This document shows positions 34,722-42,752 of a DNA stretch of 64,000 nucleotides, piece after piece. A program made the position numbers and the translations under genes. The notes under the pieces were generated by a model that did no database searches, was not told the origin of the DNA, and saw only the letters and a program-made list of their open reading frames with translations. How positions within the stretch are numbered: the stretch's first letter is position 1; the number at the start of each line of letters is the position of its first letter. Location of the stretch: positions 124,001 through 188,000 of the forward strand of contig JAYZUZ010000008.1 of the NCBI GenBank assembly GCA_036156195.1, written 5' to 3'. This DNA is from Abyssibacter sp036156195 (GTDB lineage Bacteria > Pseudomonadota > Gammaproteobacteria > Nevskiales > OUC007).

Positions 34722-36899
34722 ATGGACAGCATTGATACGCAGGCCACGGGCGGATGCCCGTTCGCACACGGCGGGATGACCAGCACCAAGACCACCGTAA
34801 CCAGTTGGTGGCCCAACGCACTCAACCTGGACATCCTGCATCAGCATGATCGCAAGACGAACCCCATGGGCCCGGACTTCAACTACCGGGATGAGCTGAA
34901 GAAGCTCGATGTCGAGGCACTTAAGCAGGACCTGACCGCGCTGATGACCGACAGCCAGGATTGGTGGCCGGCCGATTGGGGCCACTATGGCGGGCTGATG
35001 ATCCGCATGGCCTGGCATGCCGCCGGCTCATACCGGTTGGCGGACGGGCGTGGCGGTGGCGGCACGGGCAACCAGCGCTTTGCACCGCTGAATTCCTGGC
35101 CGGACAACGTCAATCTGGACAAGGCCCGGCGCCTGCTGTGGCCGATCAAGAAGAAGTACGGCAATCAGGTGTCATGGGCCGACCTCATCATCCTGGCGGG
35201 CAACATCGCCTACGAATCCATGGGCCTGAAGACCTTTGGCTTTGCCTTTGGACGGGAGGACATTTGGCATCCCGAGAAGGACATCAACTGGGGGGCCGAG
35301 ACCGAGTGGCTGGCGGACAGCGAGCAGCGCTTTGACGATCTCGACGACGCCTCCAGCATGCACGCACCGCTGGCGGCCACCCACATGGGGCTGATTTATG
35401 TGAACCCCGAAGGTGTCAACGGCAATCCCGATCCCCTGAAGACCGCCGCGCATGTGCGTGAAACCTTTGCCCGCATGGCCATGAACGATGAAGAAACCGT
35501 GGCACTGACGGCGGGCGGCCACACCGTGGGCAAGACGCATGGCAACGGCGATGCGAGCCAGCTGGGTCAAGACCCGGAAGCCTGCACCGTGGAGGAACAG
35601 GGCTTTGGCTGGCGCAATCCCGGTCAGACCGGTCACGGTCGTCATACTGTCACCAGCGGGCTGGAAGGTGCATGGACGACGCACCCCACACAGTGGGACG
35701 ACGGCTACTTCAAGCTGCTGCTCGGCTACGAATGGGAACTGAAGAAAAGCCCGGCCGGTGCCTGGCAGTGGGAGCCCATCGATATCCGTGAGGAAGACAT
35801 GCCTGTGGACGTGGAAGACCCGTCCATTCGCTGCATGCCGATGATGACCGATGCCGACATGGCCATGAAAATGGACCCGGCCTATCGCGAGATTCTGGAA
35901 CGCTACGCCCAGGATCAGGCCGCGTTTTCCGATGCCTTCGCCCGTGCCTGGTTCAAGCTGACCCACCGCGACATGGGACCCAAGGCTCGCTATGTCGGCC
36001 CGGATGTGCCCAGCGAGGACCTGATCTGGCAGGACCCCATCCCGGCCGGCCCGCGCCAGTACGACGTGGGCGCGATCAAGTCGCGGATTGCCGCATCCGG
36101 TCTGAGCACGGCAGAACTCGTGGCCACGGCCTGGGACAGTGCCCGCACTTACCGTGGATCAGACCTGCGTGGCGGTGCCAATGGTGCGCGGATTCGCCTG
36201 GCGCCACAGCGGGACTGGCCCGGCAACGAACCCGAGCGTCTGAACAAGGTGTTGTCGGTACTGGAGCCGATCGCGGCGCAGTACGGCGCCAGTGTGGCCG
36301 ATGTCATCGTGCTCGCCGGCAATGTGGGCGTGGAACGCGCGGCCCGTGCAGCCGGTGTGGACATCACCGTCCCATTTGAACCGGGTCGGGGTGACGCCAC
36401 CGACGCGATGACCGACGCGGATAGCTTCGAGGCGCTGGAGCCTCGGCACGATGGTTTTCGCAACTACCTCAAACAGCCATTCAAGGTGGCACCGGAAGAA
36501 CTGCTGCTCGACCGCAGCCAGCTGATGACGCTGACGGCACCCGAAATGGTTGTTCTGCTGGGAGGCATGCGCGTGCTGGGCACCAACCATGGTGGCGTGG
36601 CGCATGGGGTATTCACCGACCGGGTTGGCACCCTGTCCACGGATTTCTTCGTCAACCTGACCGACATGGCCAACGAGTGGAAGCCGGCAGGAGACAATCT
36701 CTACGAGATTCGTGACCGCAAATCCGGCGAGCAGAAGTGGACGGCGACCCGGGTGGATCTGGTGTTCGGCTCCAACTCCATACTGCGGTCCTACGCCGAG
36801 GTTTATGCCCAGGATGATGCGAGCGAGAAGTTCGTGCGCGATTTCGTGGCGGCCTGGACCAAGGTGATGAACCTGGACCGGTTCGACGTCACGGCCTAG
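34722..36899 (+). CDS. katG: Catalase-peroxidase KatG
   Basis: 725 residues, standard length. The distal heme triad is in MIRMAWHAAGSYR (Arg, Trp, His); the Met-Tyr-Trp cofactor is completed by Tyr in GLIYVNPEG and Met in FARMAMND; the proximal His is in GGHTVGKTHG. The C-terminal half is the usual inactive duplicate. KatG destroys H2O2 and organic peroxides. The upstream region (34591-34640) is strikingly AT-rich and includes a weak Fur-like match starting GATAATAATTGATT (34620); a clear OxyR site could not be fitted. Confidence 0.97.
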   Translation: MDSIDTQATGGCPFAHGGMTSTKTTVTSWWPNALNLDILHQHDRKTNPMGPDFNYRDELKKLDVEALKQDLTALMTDSQDWWPADWGHYGGLMIRMAWHAAGSYRLADGRGGGGTGNQRFAPLNSWPDNVNLDKARRLLWPIKKKYGNQVSWADLIILAGNIAYESMGLKTFGFAFGREDIWHPEKDINWGAETEWLADSEQRFDDLDDASSMHAPLAATHMGLIYVNPEGVNGNPDPLKTAAHVRETFARMAMNDEETVALTAGGHTVGKTHGNGDASQLGQDPEACTVEEQGFGWRNPGQTGHGRHTVTSGLEGAWTTHPTQWDDGYFKLLLGYEWELKKSPAGAWQWEPIDIREEDMPVDVEDPSIRCMPMMTDADMAMKMDPAYREILERYAQDQAAFSDAFARAWFKLTHRDMGPKARYVGPDVPSEDLIWQDPIPAGPRQYDVGAIKSRIAASGLSTAELVATAWDSARTYRGSDLRGGANGARIRLAPQRDWPGNEPERLNKVLSVLEPIAAQYGASVADVIVLAGNVGVERAARAAGVDITVPFEPGRGDATDAMTDADSFEALEPRHDGFRNYLKQPFKVAPEELLLDRSQLMTLTAPEMVVLLGGMRVLGTNHGGVAHGVFTDRVGTLSTDFFVNLTDMANEWKPAGDNLYEIRDRKSGEQKWTATRVDLVFGSNSILRSYAEVYAQDDASEKFVRDFVAAWTKVMNLDRFDVTA

Positions 36900-36922
36900 C
36901 GGTCGTCGATCTCTGGCAGTGC

Positions 36923-36956
36923 GAGCAACGGGCCTGCGGGCCCGTTGCTCGTTTGA
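36923..36956 (+). terminator. katG terminator
   Basis: A 12-bp stem (36923-36934 GAGCAACGGGCC with 36939-36950) and 4-base loop starts 24 bases after the katG stop and is followed by a short GTTT. It is a good intrinsic terminator candidate, limited by the short T-run, and also faces the converging regulator gene. Confidence 0.65.
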
Positions 36957-36980
36957 GTGTGGCTGGGCTCCGGCGGGGTC

Positions 36981-37589
36981 TTAGCCACTGGCGCGCTTAC
37001 GCGCGCTGGTCTTGGCGACATCGGCCGTGGACTGGGGAAAGTCGATCCGGCCCTCATCCCGCAGCTGCTGAAACGTGTCGCTAATGACCTTAAACATGTG
37101 GATGCCCATGGAGTTCTCCTCCACGCTCATCCGGTCGGTTGCGAGTTTGACGAACTCACTGGCGTTCTTGGCCATGCGCTTGTAGTACCGCTGGCCGGCA
37201 GGCGTCACCGTGACCAGCTTTTCGCGGCCGGACTCGGGGTCTTCCGAGATCACGATAAAGTTGTATGGCGGCTTGGCCAGCGCCCGCAGGGCCTTGGAGA
37301 CGGTGCTGCTGGTGATGTCATACCAGCTGGTGAGACAGCGCTCGATCTCCTTGCGCTTCAAGCTCTTGCCGCCGCGTTCCACACCTTCGCTGCGTAGCAG
37401 CCACATGATGACGGTCTGGTGCCGATCCAGTCCCTGGTCACCACGTAGGGCGTCCTCGACCTGCATGCCGATGGCGTAGTGAATGGGGTAGAACAACTCC
37501 ACGAAACGCTCGCTCGCTTGTTCGTGAGCGACTTCTTCGATCTCGGTCTTCGGTTTCAACGTTTCGATTCCCCGGGCTTGTCTGTCCAC
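36981..37589 (-). CDS. MarR-like winged-helix regulator
   Basis: 202 residues. A winged helix is visible: QTVIMWLLRSEG (helix), KSLKRKEIERCLTSWYDITS then STVSKALRAL (recognition helix), and the wing FIVISEDPESGREKLVTVTP. The length is greater than a minimal MarR protein, with a 40-residue N-terminal and 50-residue C-terminal helical extension likely used for dimerisation. It is divergent from the aldehyde dehydrogenase gene, and the 106-base gap contains an inverted repeat of the type also found before the P450 and TonB-receptor genes, so it is the best candidate for the regulator of this catabolic cluster. Confidence 0.82.
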   Translation of the reverse strand: MDRQARGIETLKPKTEIEEVAHEQASERFVELFYPIHYAIGMQVEDALRGDQGLDRHQTVIMWLLRSEGVERGGKSLKRKEIERCLTSWYDITSSTVSKALRALAKPPYNFIVISEDPESGREKLVTVTPAGQRYYKRMAKNASEFVKLATDRMSVEENSMGIHMFKVISDTFQQLRDEGRIDFPQSTADVAKTSARKRASG

Positions 37590-37636
37590 ACGATCATGCT
37601 AGGTCCGACCCCTGTCCGCAGCAAGCATGTCGAGTT

Positions 37637-37664
37637 GACACTATTTCGCATAAGCAATAGTTTC
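37637..37664. promoter_or_regulatory. Operator-like inverted repeat in the regulator/ALDH gap
   Basis: GACACTATT (37637-37645) and AATAGTTTC (37656-37664) are inverted with one mismatch and a 10-base spacer. They overlap a TTGACA (37635-37640) that could be the -35 box for the aldehyde dehydrogenase gene. A further GACAC lies at 37676. The AATAGTGTC-like half-site recurs at 39155. Confidence 0.5.
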
Positions 37665-37695
37665 GCCCAAAACTAGACACAGTGCGAGGACGGAG

Positions 37696-39141
37696 ATGAA
37701 CACGGATGCTCTGCTGCAATCGGAGACGCCAGATCCACTGGCCGAGATGCTCGATCAGAAGCTTGCGCGGCTGCGCGCGGGCTACCAGGCCGAGCGCTAC
37801 CCCGACCTGGCGACGCGGGTGGATCGGCTCAATCGACTATGGGACGCCCTGGACCGCCATGCCGACCGTCTATGTGATGCCCTGCACGCAGACTTTGGGC
37901 ATCGGTCGCGGCGGCAATCGTACTTCGCGGATGTCGCAACAACCGGCAAGAGCATTCGACTGACGCGACAAGGCCTGCGCAAGTGGATGCGCGCCGAGCG
38001 GCGCCGGGCCGACATGCCGTTCGGCTTGTTTGGTGCCAAGGCCCGGGTCCATTACCAACCCCTGGGCGTGGTGGGCATCATCAGTCCCTGGAACATCCCC
38101 GTGAATCTGACGCTGACGCCGCTGGCCGGAGCCCTCGGCGCGGGCAACCGGGCCCTGGTCAAGCCGTCGGAACACACGCCGGCCACCTCCGCTGTGATGG
38201 TCGACCTGATCGCCGATGCCTTCGCGACCGACGAGGTCGACACCGTAACCGGTGACGCCCGCCTGGGGCAGCTGTTCAGTGGGTTGCCGCTGGATCATCT
38301 CGTCTTCACCGGGGGGACCGAGATCGCCAAGCACATCATGCGCGCGGCTGCAGACCATCTGACGCCCTTGACGCTGGAGCTGGGTGGCAAGTCGCCCGTG
38401 ATCATCGGTTCGGATGCCGATCTCGACGCCGCCGCGCGGCGAATCGTCTTCGGCAAGGTCTTTAATGCGGGCCAGGTGTGTCTGGCACCGGACTATGTCC
38501 TGGTGCCGGAATCCCGGCGCGACGCCCTGCTGCAGCGGATTCAGGCCGAAGTCCAGCGCTCACTGCCCGACGGGGCCGCCAGTGATGATTTTGTGGCGGT
38601 GATCAACGGCCGTCAGCACGACAGGTTGGGGCGATACCTTGCGGAGGCGCAGGCGGCCGGCGCCACGGTCTGGCAGGACCAAGGCGGGGATCCCGAGCAT
38701 CGGCGGATGCCGATCACGGTCGTGGTCGACCCCGACGATACGCTCGCCGTCAGTCAGGAGGAGATCTTCGGACCCATTCTGATTCTGCGAAGCTACCGAG
38801 ACTTCGACAGCGCCATCGAATACGTCAACGCTCGGCCGCGGCCGCTGGCGCTTTACTTCTTCGGTCATCGCGCAGAGGAGCAGCGCCGGATCATCGAGCA
38901 GACCAGCTCCGGCGGCGTGACCATGAACGACGTCATCATGCACTACACCTTTGATGACCTGCCGTTCGGGGGTGTCGGGCCCAGCGGCATGGGCGTTTAT
39001 CACGGGTTCGATGGTTTTCGGCAGTTCTCCAACATGCGGGCGGTTTATCACCAGACCCGCGCTGATCTCGGTCGGATCATCCGACCACCGTACGGCCGCT
39101 TGTTCGATCGCTTCTCACGCTTCTTGATGACGCGCGGATAA
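37696..39141 (+). CDS. Aldehyde dehydrogenase (coniferyl-aldehyde type)
   Basis: 481 residues of the class 3/CalB-like ALDH branch. Visible are the NAD-site motifs PLGVVGIISPWNIPVNLTL and VFTGGTEIAKHIM, the general-base Glu in TLELGGKSP, and the catalytic Cys in NAGQVCLAPDYVLVP; the C-terminal SSGGVTMNDVIMHYTFDDLP is the branch signature. It oxidises an aldehyde to the acid with NAD(P)+, plausibly the product of alcohol formed by the neighbouring P450. It is the first gene of the cluster after the divergent regulator. Confidence 0.92.
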   Translation: MNTDALLQSETPDPLAEMLDQKLARLRAGYQAERYPDLATRVDRLNRLWDALDRHADRLCDALHADFGHRSRRQSYFADVATTGKSIRLTRQGLRKWMRAERRRADMPFGLFGAKARVHYQPLGVVGIISPWNIPVNLTLTPLAGALGAGNRALVKPSEHTPATSAVMVDLIADAFATDEVDTVTGDARLGQLFSGLPLDHLVFTGGTEIAKHIMRAAADHLTPLTLELGGKSPVIIGSDADLDAAARRIVFGKVFNAGQVCLAPDYVLVPESRRDALLQRIQAEVQRSLPDGAASDDFVAVINGRQHDRLGRYLAEAQAAGATVWQDQGGDPEHRRMPITVVVDPDDTLAVSQEEIFGPILILRSYRDFDSAIEYVNARPRPLALYFFGHRAEEQRRIIEQTSSGGVTMNDVIMHYTFDDLPFGGVGPSGMGVYHGFDGFRQFSNMRAVYHQTRADLGRIIRPPYGRLFDRFSRFLMTRG

Positions 39142-39146
39142 ATCGT

Positions 39147-39178
39147 TTGACAGAAATAGTGTCGTAATGACACATTAT
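39147..39178. promoter_or_regulatory. P450 promoter with GTGTC-N5-GACAC operator
   Basis: A perfect inverted repeat GTGTC (39159-39163), 5-base spacer, GACAC (39169-39173) lies 39 bases before the P450 ATG, just after TTGACA (39147-39152) and overlapping CATTAT (39173-39178). The core is the same as at 42594-42608. Confidence 0.6.
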
Positions 39179-39211
39179 CCAAAAGCACGTTAGATGCGAT
39201 AGGAGAGAGAC

Positions 39212-40450
39212 ATGGATGAGCTGAAATACGCGTCGGATTTCGACGTGACCAAGTTGCTGGACCCGGACGTCATCGCCAATCCCTACCCCTACTACGCGAT
39301 CCTGCGTGAGCGGGCGCCGGAGTTCGGGTTGCTGGATTACCCGCCCGGCACCGTGCCAGGTGTCGATACGCCGAATCCCGCCTGGGTCTTCACCCGCTAC
39401 GACGATGTGGTGGGCGTGCTCAAGGGGCATGAGAACTTTTCCTCACGCGACCCGATGCAAGAAGCCTCGGATGCGCCGACGCTCATGCTGGTCAACCACG
39501 ACCGCCCGCGTCATACGACGCTGCGCAACATCGCCAAGAAGGCCTTCACGCCCAAGCGGGTGGTGACCGATATCGCCCCGCTGGTCACGCAGACCATCAG
39601 CGAGATGATCAACGGCCTGGTGGATACCGAAATCGATTTCATGAAGGAAGTGGCCGGCGTGCTGCCCTCCGTGGTGATGACCTTTCTGATCGGTACGCCA
39701 CGCGAGGACTACCCCAAGCTGGTCCGCTGGGCCAATGCATTCATGGTGTCGTCGGACTTCACGCTGGAAGAGCGGCAGCAATGCAACATGGAACTCTTCC
39801 AGTACTACAGCACCAAGGTGGCGGAGTGCTACGCCGCCATTGAGCGGGGCGACGCGGTGCCGGACTCGCTCATGGCCGCGTTTATCCGGGCCGAGGACGA
39901 AGGCCAGCAGCTGACCAAGGAAGAAGTGGTGCTGTTCTGCATCACCCTGGTGGTGGCTGGCGCGGAAACCACGACTTATCTGCTGGGCAATCTGGTGGCG
40001 ACACTGGTGGAGGAACCGGGGTTGTTCGGCCAGCTCAAGCAGGACCGGTCGCTCATCCGGCCGTTTATCGAAGAAAGTCTCCGGCGGGATGGCCCACCCC
40101 AGCGCCTGTTCCGCGTGGCGACCCGCGATTGCGAACACGGCGGTGTTCAGATCAAGAAAGGCCAATGGGTGGCCTTCTTCATGGCGGCGGCGAACCGCGA
40201 TCCATCCGTATTCCCCGAGCCGGACCGCTTTCAGCTGCAGCGGCCCAACATCGGTAAGCACGTGACCTTTGGCCACGGGATTCATCACTGCCTGGGTTCG
40301 GCCGTGGCACGGATGGAGGCTGAAAAGATGCTGGATGTGCTGCTGGATCATTGCAGCGGGGTCGAAGCGGGCAGCCAGCCGGCTCGCCGTCAGCGCGGCG
40401 GGCTGCTCACCTACGGCCTGCAAAGCCTGCCTGTCGTTCTGAAGTCCTGA
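39212..40450 (+). CDS. Cytochrome P450 (bacterial class I)
   Basis: 412 residues, soluble bacterial type. The I-helix oxygen motif is VAGAETTTYLL, the ExxR motif is EESLRRDGPPQRLFR, and the heme loop FGHGIHHCLGSAVARMEA carries the thiolate Cys360. It should hydroxylate a hydrophobic substrate using electrons from the ferredoxin and ferredoxin reductase encoded next. The CYP family cannot be assigned by eye; terpene, alkyl-aromatic or steroid substrates are all possible. ATG 39212 follows GGAGAGAG. Confidence 0.95.
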   Translation: MDELKYASDFDVTKLLDPDVIANPYPYYAILRERAPEFGLLDYPPGTVPGVDTPNPAWVFTRYDDVVGVLKGHENFSSRDPMQEASDAPTLMLVNHDRPRHTTLRNIAKKAFTPKRVVTDIAPLVTQTISEMINGLVDTEIDFMKEVAGVLPSVVMTFLIGTPREDYPKLVRWANAFMVSSDFTLEERQQCNMELFQYYSTKVAECYAAIERGDAVPDSLMAAFIRAEDEGQQLTKEEVVLFCITLVVAGAETTTYLLGNLVATLVEEPGLFGQLKQDRSLIRPFIEESLRRDGPPQRLFRVATRDCEHGGVQIKKGQWVAFFMAAANRDPSVFPEPDRFQLQRPNIGKHVTFGHGIHHCLGSAVARMEAEKMLDVLLDHCSGVEAGSQPARRQRGGLLTYGLQSLPVVLKS

Positions 40451-40564
40451 TTCGGCCGCCCGAGGCAGCAGCATGAGGGATCAGGTCAAGAACCACGATG
40501 CCGGCTGTGCCGATCAGGCGCTCCCGGCAGGGTGCCCATTTGCCGGGGAGCGGGTGCGGCGATC

Positions 40565-41773
40565 ATGACTGCCACTGGTGTTGTCATCATCGGAGCGGGC
40601 CAGGCTGCAGCCCAGTGCGTGGGCAGCCTCCGTGCCCAGGGCTACACGGCTCCCATCACCGTGATCGGCGACGAGCCCGAGCTGCCTTATCACAGGCCGC
40701 CGCTGTCCAAGAAGTACCTGCTGGGTGAGCTGCCAGCCGAGCGGCTGCCGATACGCAAGCCGGCCTACTACGAGCGTCTGGGCGTGCAGCTGCAACTGGG
40801 GCGTCGTGCCATTGCCATTGACCGGACCGCACGGCGGGTGCAGCTGGAGGGCGGCGACTCTGTGGCGTACGAGTACCTGATTCTGGCCACGGGAGGACGG
40901 GCCAGAACGCTGCCTGCCGTCCCCGAGCAGATGGCCGGGGTCTACAGCCTACGCAGCCGGGCCGACGCGGACGGTCTGCGCAGGGCCGTGCGCCCGGGCC
41001 AGCACCTCATCCTGGTGGGCGCGGGCTATGTGGGGCTGGAGGTGGCCGCCACGCTGCGCGGCCTGGGCTGTGCCGTCACCGTGCTGGAGGCGGCACCGCG
41101 CATTCTGGCCCGGGTGGCCGCAGAGCCGATCTCAGCGCAGCTGCTGGCTTGCCACCAGGCCCAGGGCTCGGCAATCGAATGTGAGCAAAGCGTTCACGCT
41201 GTACACGGTGGCGCCCGGTTTGAAGCCGTGGAAACCACGCGCGGGACGGTCATTCCGGCCGACGGGCTGATCGTCGGCATTGGCATGGTGGCCAATGATG
41301 CGCTTGCGCAGGCAGCCGGCCTGCACTGTGACAACGGCGTTCGGGTGGATGCGCAGGGCCGCACTGACGACCCGGCGATCTTCGCCATGGGCGATGTGGC
41401 GTGTCGTCCCGTCAATGGCGTGCATCAGCGCATCGAATCAGTGGACAACGCCATGGCGACCGCCCAGATCGTTGCGGCTCAGATCACCGGCGCGGACGCG
41501 CCCACTGCTACGCCCCCCTGGTTCTGGTCAGACCAGTTCGATCACAAGCTGCAAATGGTCGGTTTGGCGCCGGGCTCAGCGGCCTGGGTCACGCGCCGCG
41601 ATGCCGAGAGCCACCGACTCAGCTGCTTTTATGTGGAGGACGGCCAGCTGCGTGCGGCGCAATGCCTGAATGCTGCCGGTGATTTCCAGGTGGCGAAACG
41701 ATTGATTGCGAGCGCCCGGCCGGTGTCGCCGGCGCAGCTTGCCGACCCGAACAGCGCTTTACGCGACCTTTGA
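40565..41773 (+). CDS. Ferredoxin reductase (FAD-dependent, rhodocoxin/putidaredoxin-reductase type)
   Basis: 402 residues from ATG 40565. Two dinucleotide folds are visible: VVIIGAGQAAAQCVGSL for FAD (about 6-22) and LILVGAGYVGLEVAATLRG for NADH (about 148-166); the FAD C-terminal motif is IFAMGDVACRPV. Such enzymes transfer electrons from NADH to a [2Fe-2S] ferredoxin feeding a P450. It sits between the P450 and ferredoxin genes, 114 bases after the former. The ribosome site is weak. Confidence 0.93.
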   Translation: MTATGVVIIGAGQAAAQCVGSLRAQGYTAPITVIGDEPELPYHRPPLSKKYLLGELPAERLPIRKPAYYERLGVQLQLGRRAIAIDRTARRVQLEGGDSVAYEYLILATGGRARTLPAVPEQMAGVYSLRSRADADGLRRAVRPGQHLILVGAGYVGLEVAATLRGLGCAVTVLEAAPRILARVAAEPISAQLLACHQAQGSAIECEQSVHAVHGGARFEAVETTRGTVIPADGLIVGIGMVANDALAQAAGLHCDNGVRVDAQGRTDDPAIFAMGDVACRPVNGVHQRIESVDNAMATAQIVAAQITGADAPTATPPWFWSDQFDHKLQMVGLAPGSAAWVTRRDAESHRLSCFYVEDGQLRAAQCLNAAGDFQVAKRLIASARPVSPAQLADPNSALRDL

Positions 41774-41799
41774 CGATGCAATACCGGAACTGAAGACCC

Positions 41800-42108
41800 A
41801 TGAAAATCAATGTAATCGACCGGGCTGGCAACGCGATGTCCCTGGACTGCGACGCCGGTGACCGACTGATGGATGTCCTCGCTGAGCGCGATCTCGTTGA
41901 GGCGACCTGCGGCGGTGAATGTTCCTGCGCCACCTGTCAGGTCTATGTCGACAGTCAATGGCTGGCCCAGCTGCCTGGCCAAGGTGAGTTGGAAGTGGAA
42001 CTGCTGGATGAACTGCTGAACACCAACGAACGCAGCCGGCTGGCCTGCCAGATCGAGCTGGAACCATCGCTAGACGGCTTGTCACTCACCGTGGCCAGCG
42101 CGGAATAA
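41800..42108 (+). CDS. [2Fe-2S] ferredoxin (adrenodoxin/putidaredoxin type)
   Basis: 102 residues. The cluster ligands are Cys37, Cys43 and Cys46 in CGGECSCATC (C-x5-C-x2-C) plus Cys83 in RLACQI, the adrenodoxin-type pattern. It passes electrons from the reductase to the P450 in the cytoplasm. It starts 26 bases after the reductase. Confidence 0.95.
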   Translation: MKINVIDRAGNAMSLDCDAGDRLMDVLAERDLVEATCGGECSCATCQVYVDSQWLAQLPGQGELEVELLDELLNTNERSRLACQIELEPSLDGLSLTVASAE

Positions 42109-42133
42109 CCCCAAGCAATGAGAGGAGACGCTC

Positions 42134-42532
42134 ATGAGCAACACGGAAGTCGAAACCACCATCGAGGTGTTTACGCGATTCGGCAACAAGGACGTGCCCG
42201 CCATTCTGGAATTGCTGGATGACGATGTGCTGATCGAGTTTTATGGACCTGAGGTCATCCCCTACGCGGGCACCTACCGGGGGCTTGCAGAGGCAGAAAC
42301 CTTTTTCAGCACCGTACTCAGCTCCGTGGACATCCACCAGTTCGAGCCGGAGCAGTTTTTAAGCGACGGAAAGATGGTGACGGTCACCGGCGACCTCCAC
42401 CTGACGGCCTGCTCTACCGGGCGCGATATCCGCTCGGCCTTTGCTCACATCATTACGGTGGAGCGGGGCAAATGGGTGCGCTTCCGGGACTTTATGAATA
42501 CCCACGAGGCGGTGCAGGCGTTCTCTGAATAG
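42134..42532 (+). CDS. SnoaL-like/NTF2-fold protein
   Basis: 132 residues. The NTF2-like pattern is clear: TTIEVFTRFGNKDVPAILELLDDDVLIEF followed by VIPYAGTYRGLAEAETFF and a final strand WVRFRDFMNTHEAVQAF. Members bind small hydrophobic molecules; some are isomerases, cyclases or hydratases. Position in the P450 operon suggests action on the same substrate, but no function can be assigned. AGGAGA precedes ATG 42134. Confidence 0.85.
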   Translation: MSNTEVETTIEVFTRFGNKDVPAILELLDDDVLIEFYGPEVIPYAGTYRGLAEAETFFSTVLSSVDIHQFEPEQFLSDGKMVTVTGDLHLTACSTGRDIRSAFAHIITVERGKWVRFRDFMNTHEAVQAFSE

Positions 42533-42593
42533 AGATCCGAATGACCGGCCGGGCCCGTCGGCGCGGCCGGTTACCTGCACGCTCGAAATGAAT

Positions 42594-42608
42594 GTGTCGA
42601 AAAGACAC
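42594..42608. promoter_or_regulatory. GTGTC-N5-GACAC operator before the TonB receptor
   Basis: GTGTC (42594-42598) and GACAC (42604-42608) with a 5-base GAAAA spacer repeat the core seen before the P450 gene. The site is in the 220-base gap between the SnoaL-like gene and the receptor, with CTATAG (42615-42620) just downstream. Confidence 0.6.
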
Positions 42609-42752
42609 AATAAGCTATAGACATAGTGGCGAGATGACTGTAGCGTGAAATGCGTGGCCATCAGAGCGGCTGAAGTCGCCAGGCCACACCGCAGCACCAA
42701 TAACAACGCAGGGCCGATCGACTGGGGCGGACCTGCGGGATGCGGAGGAGAC

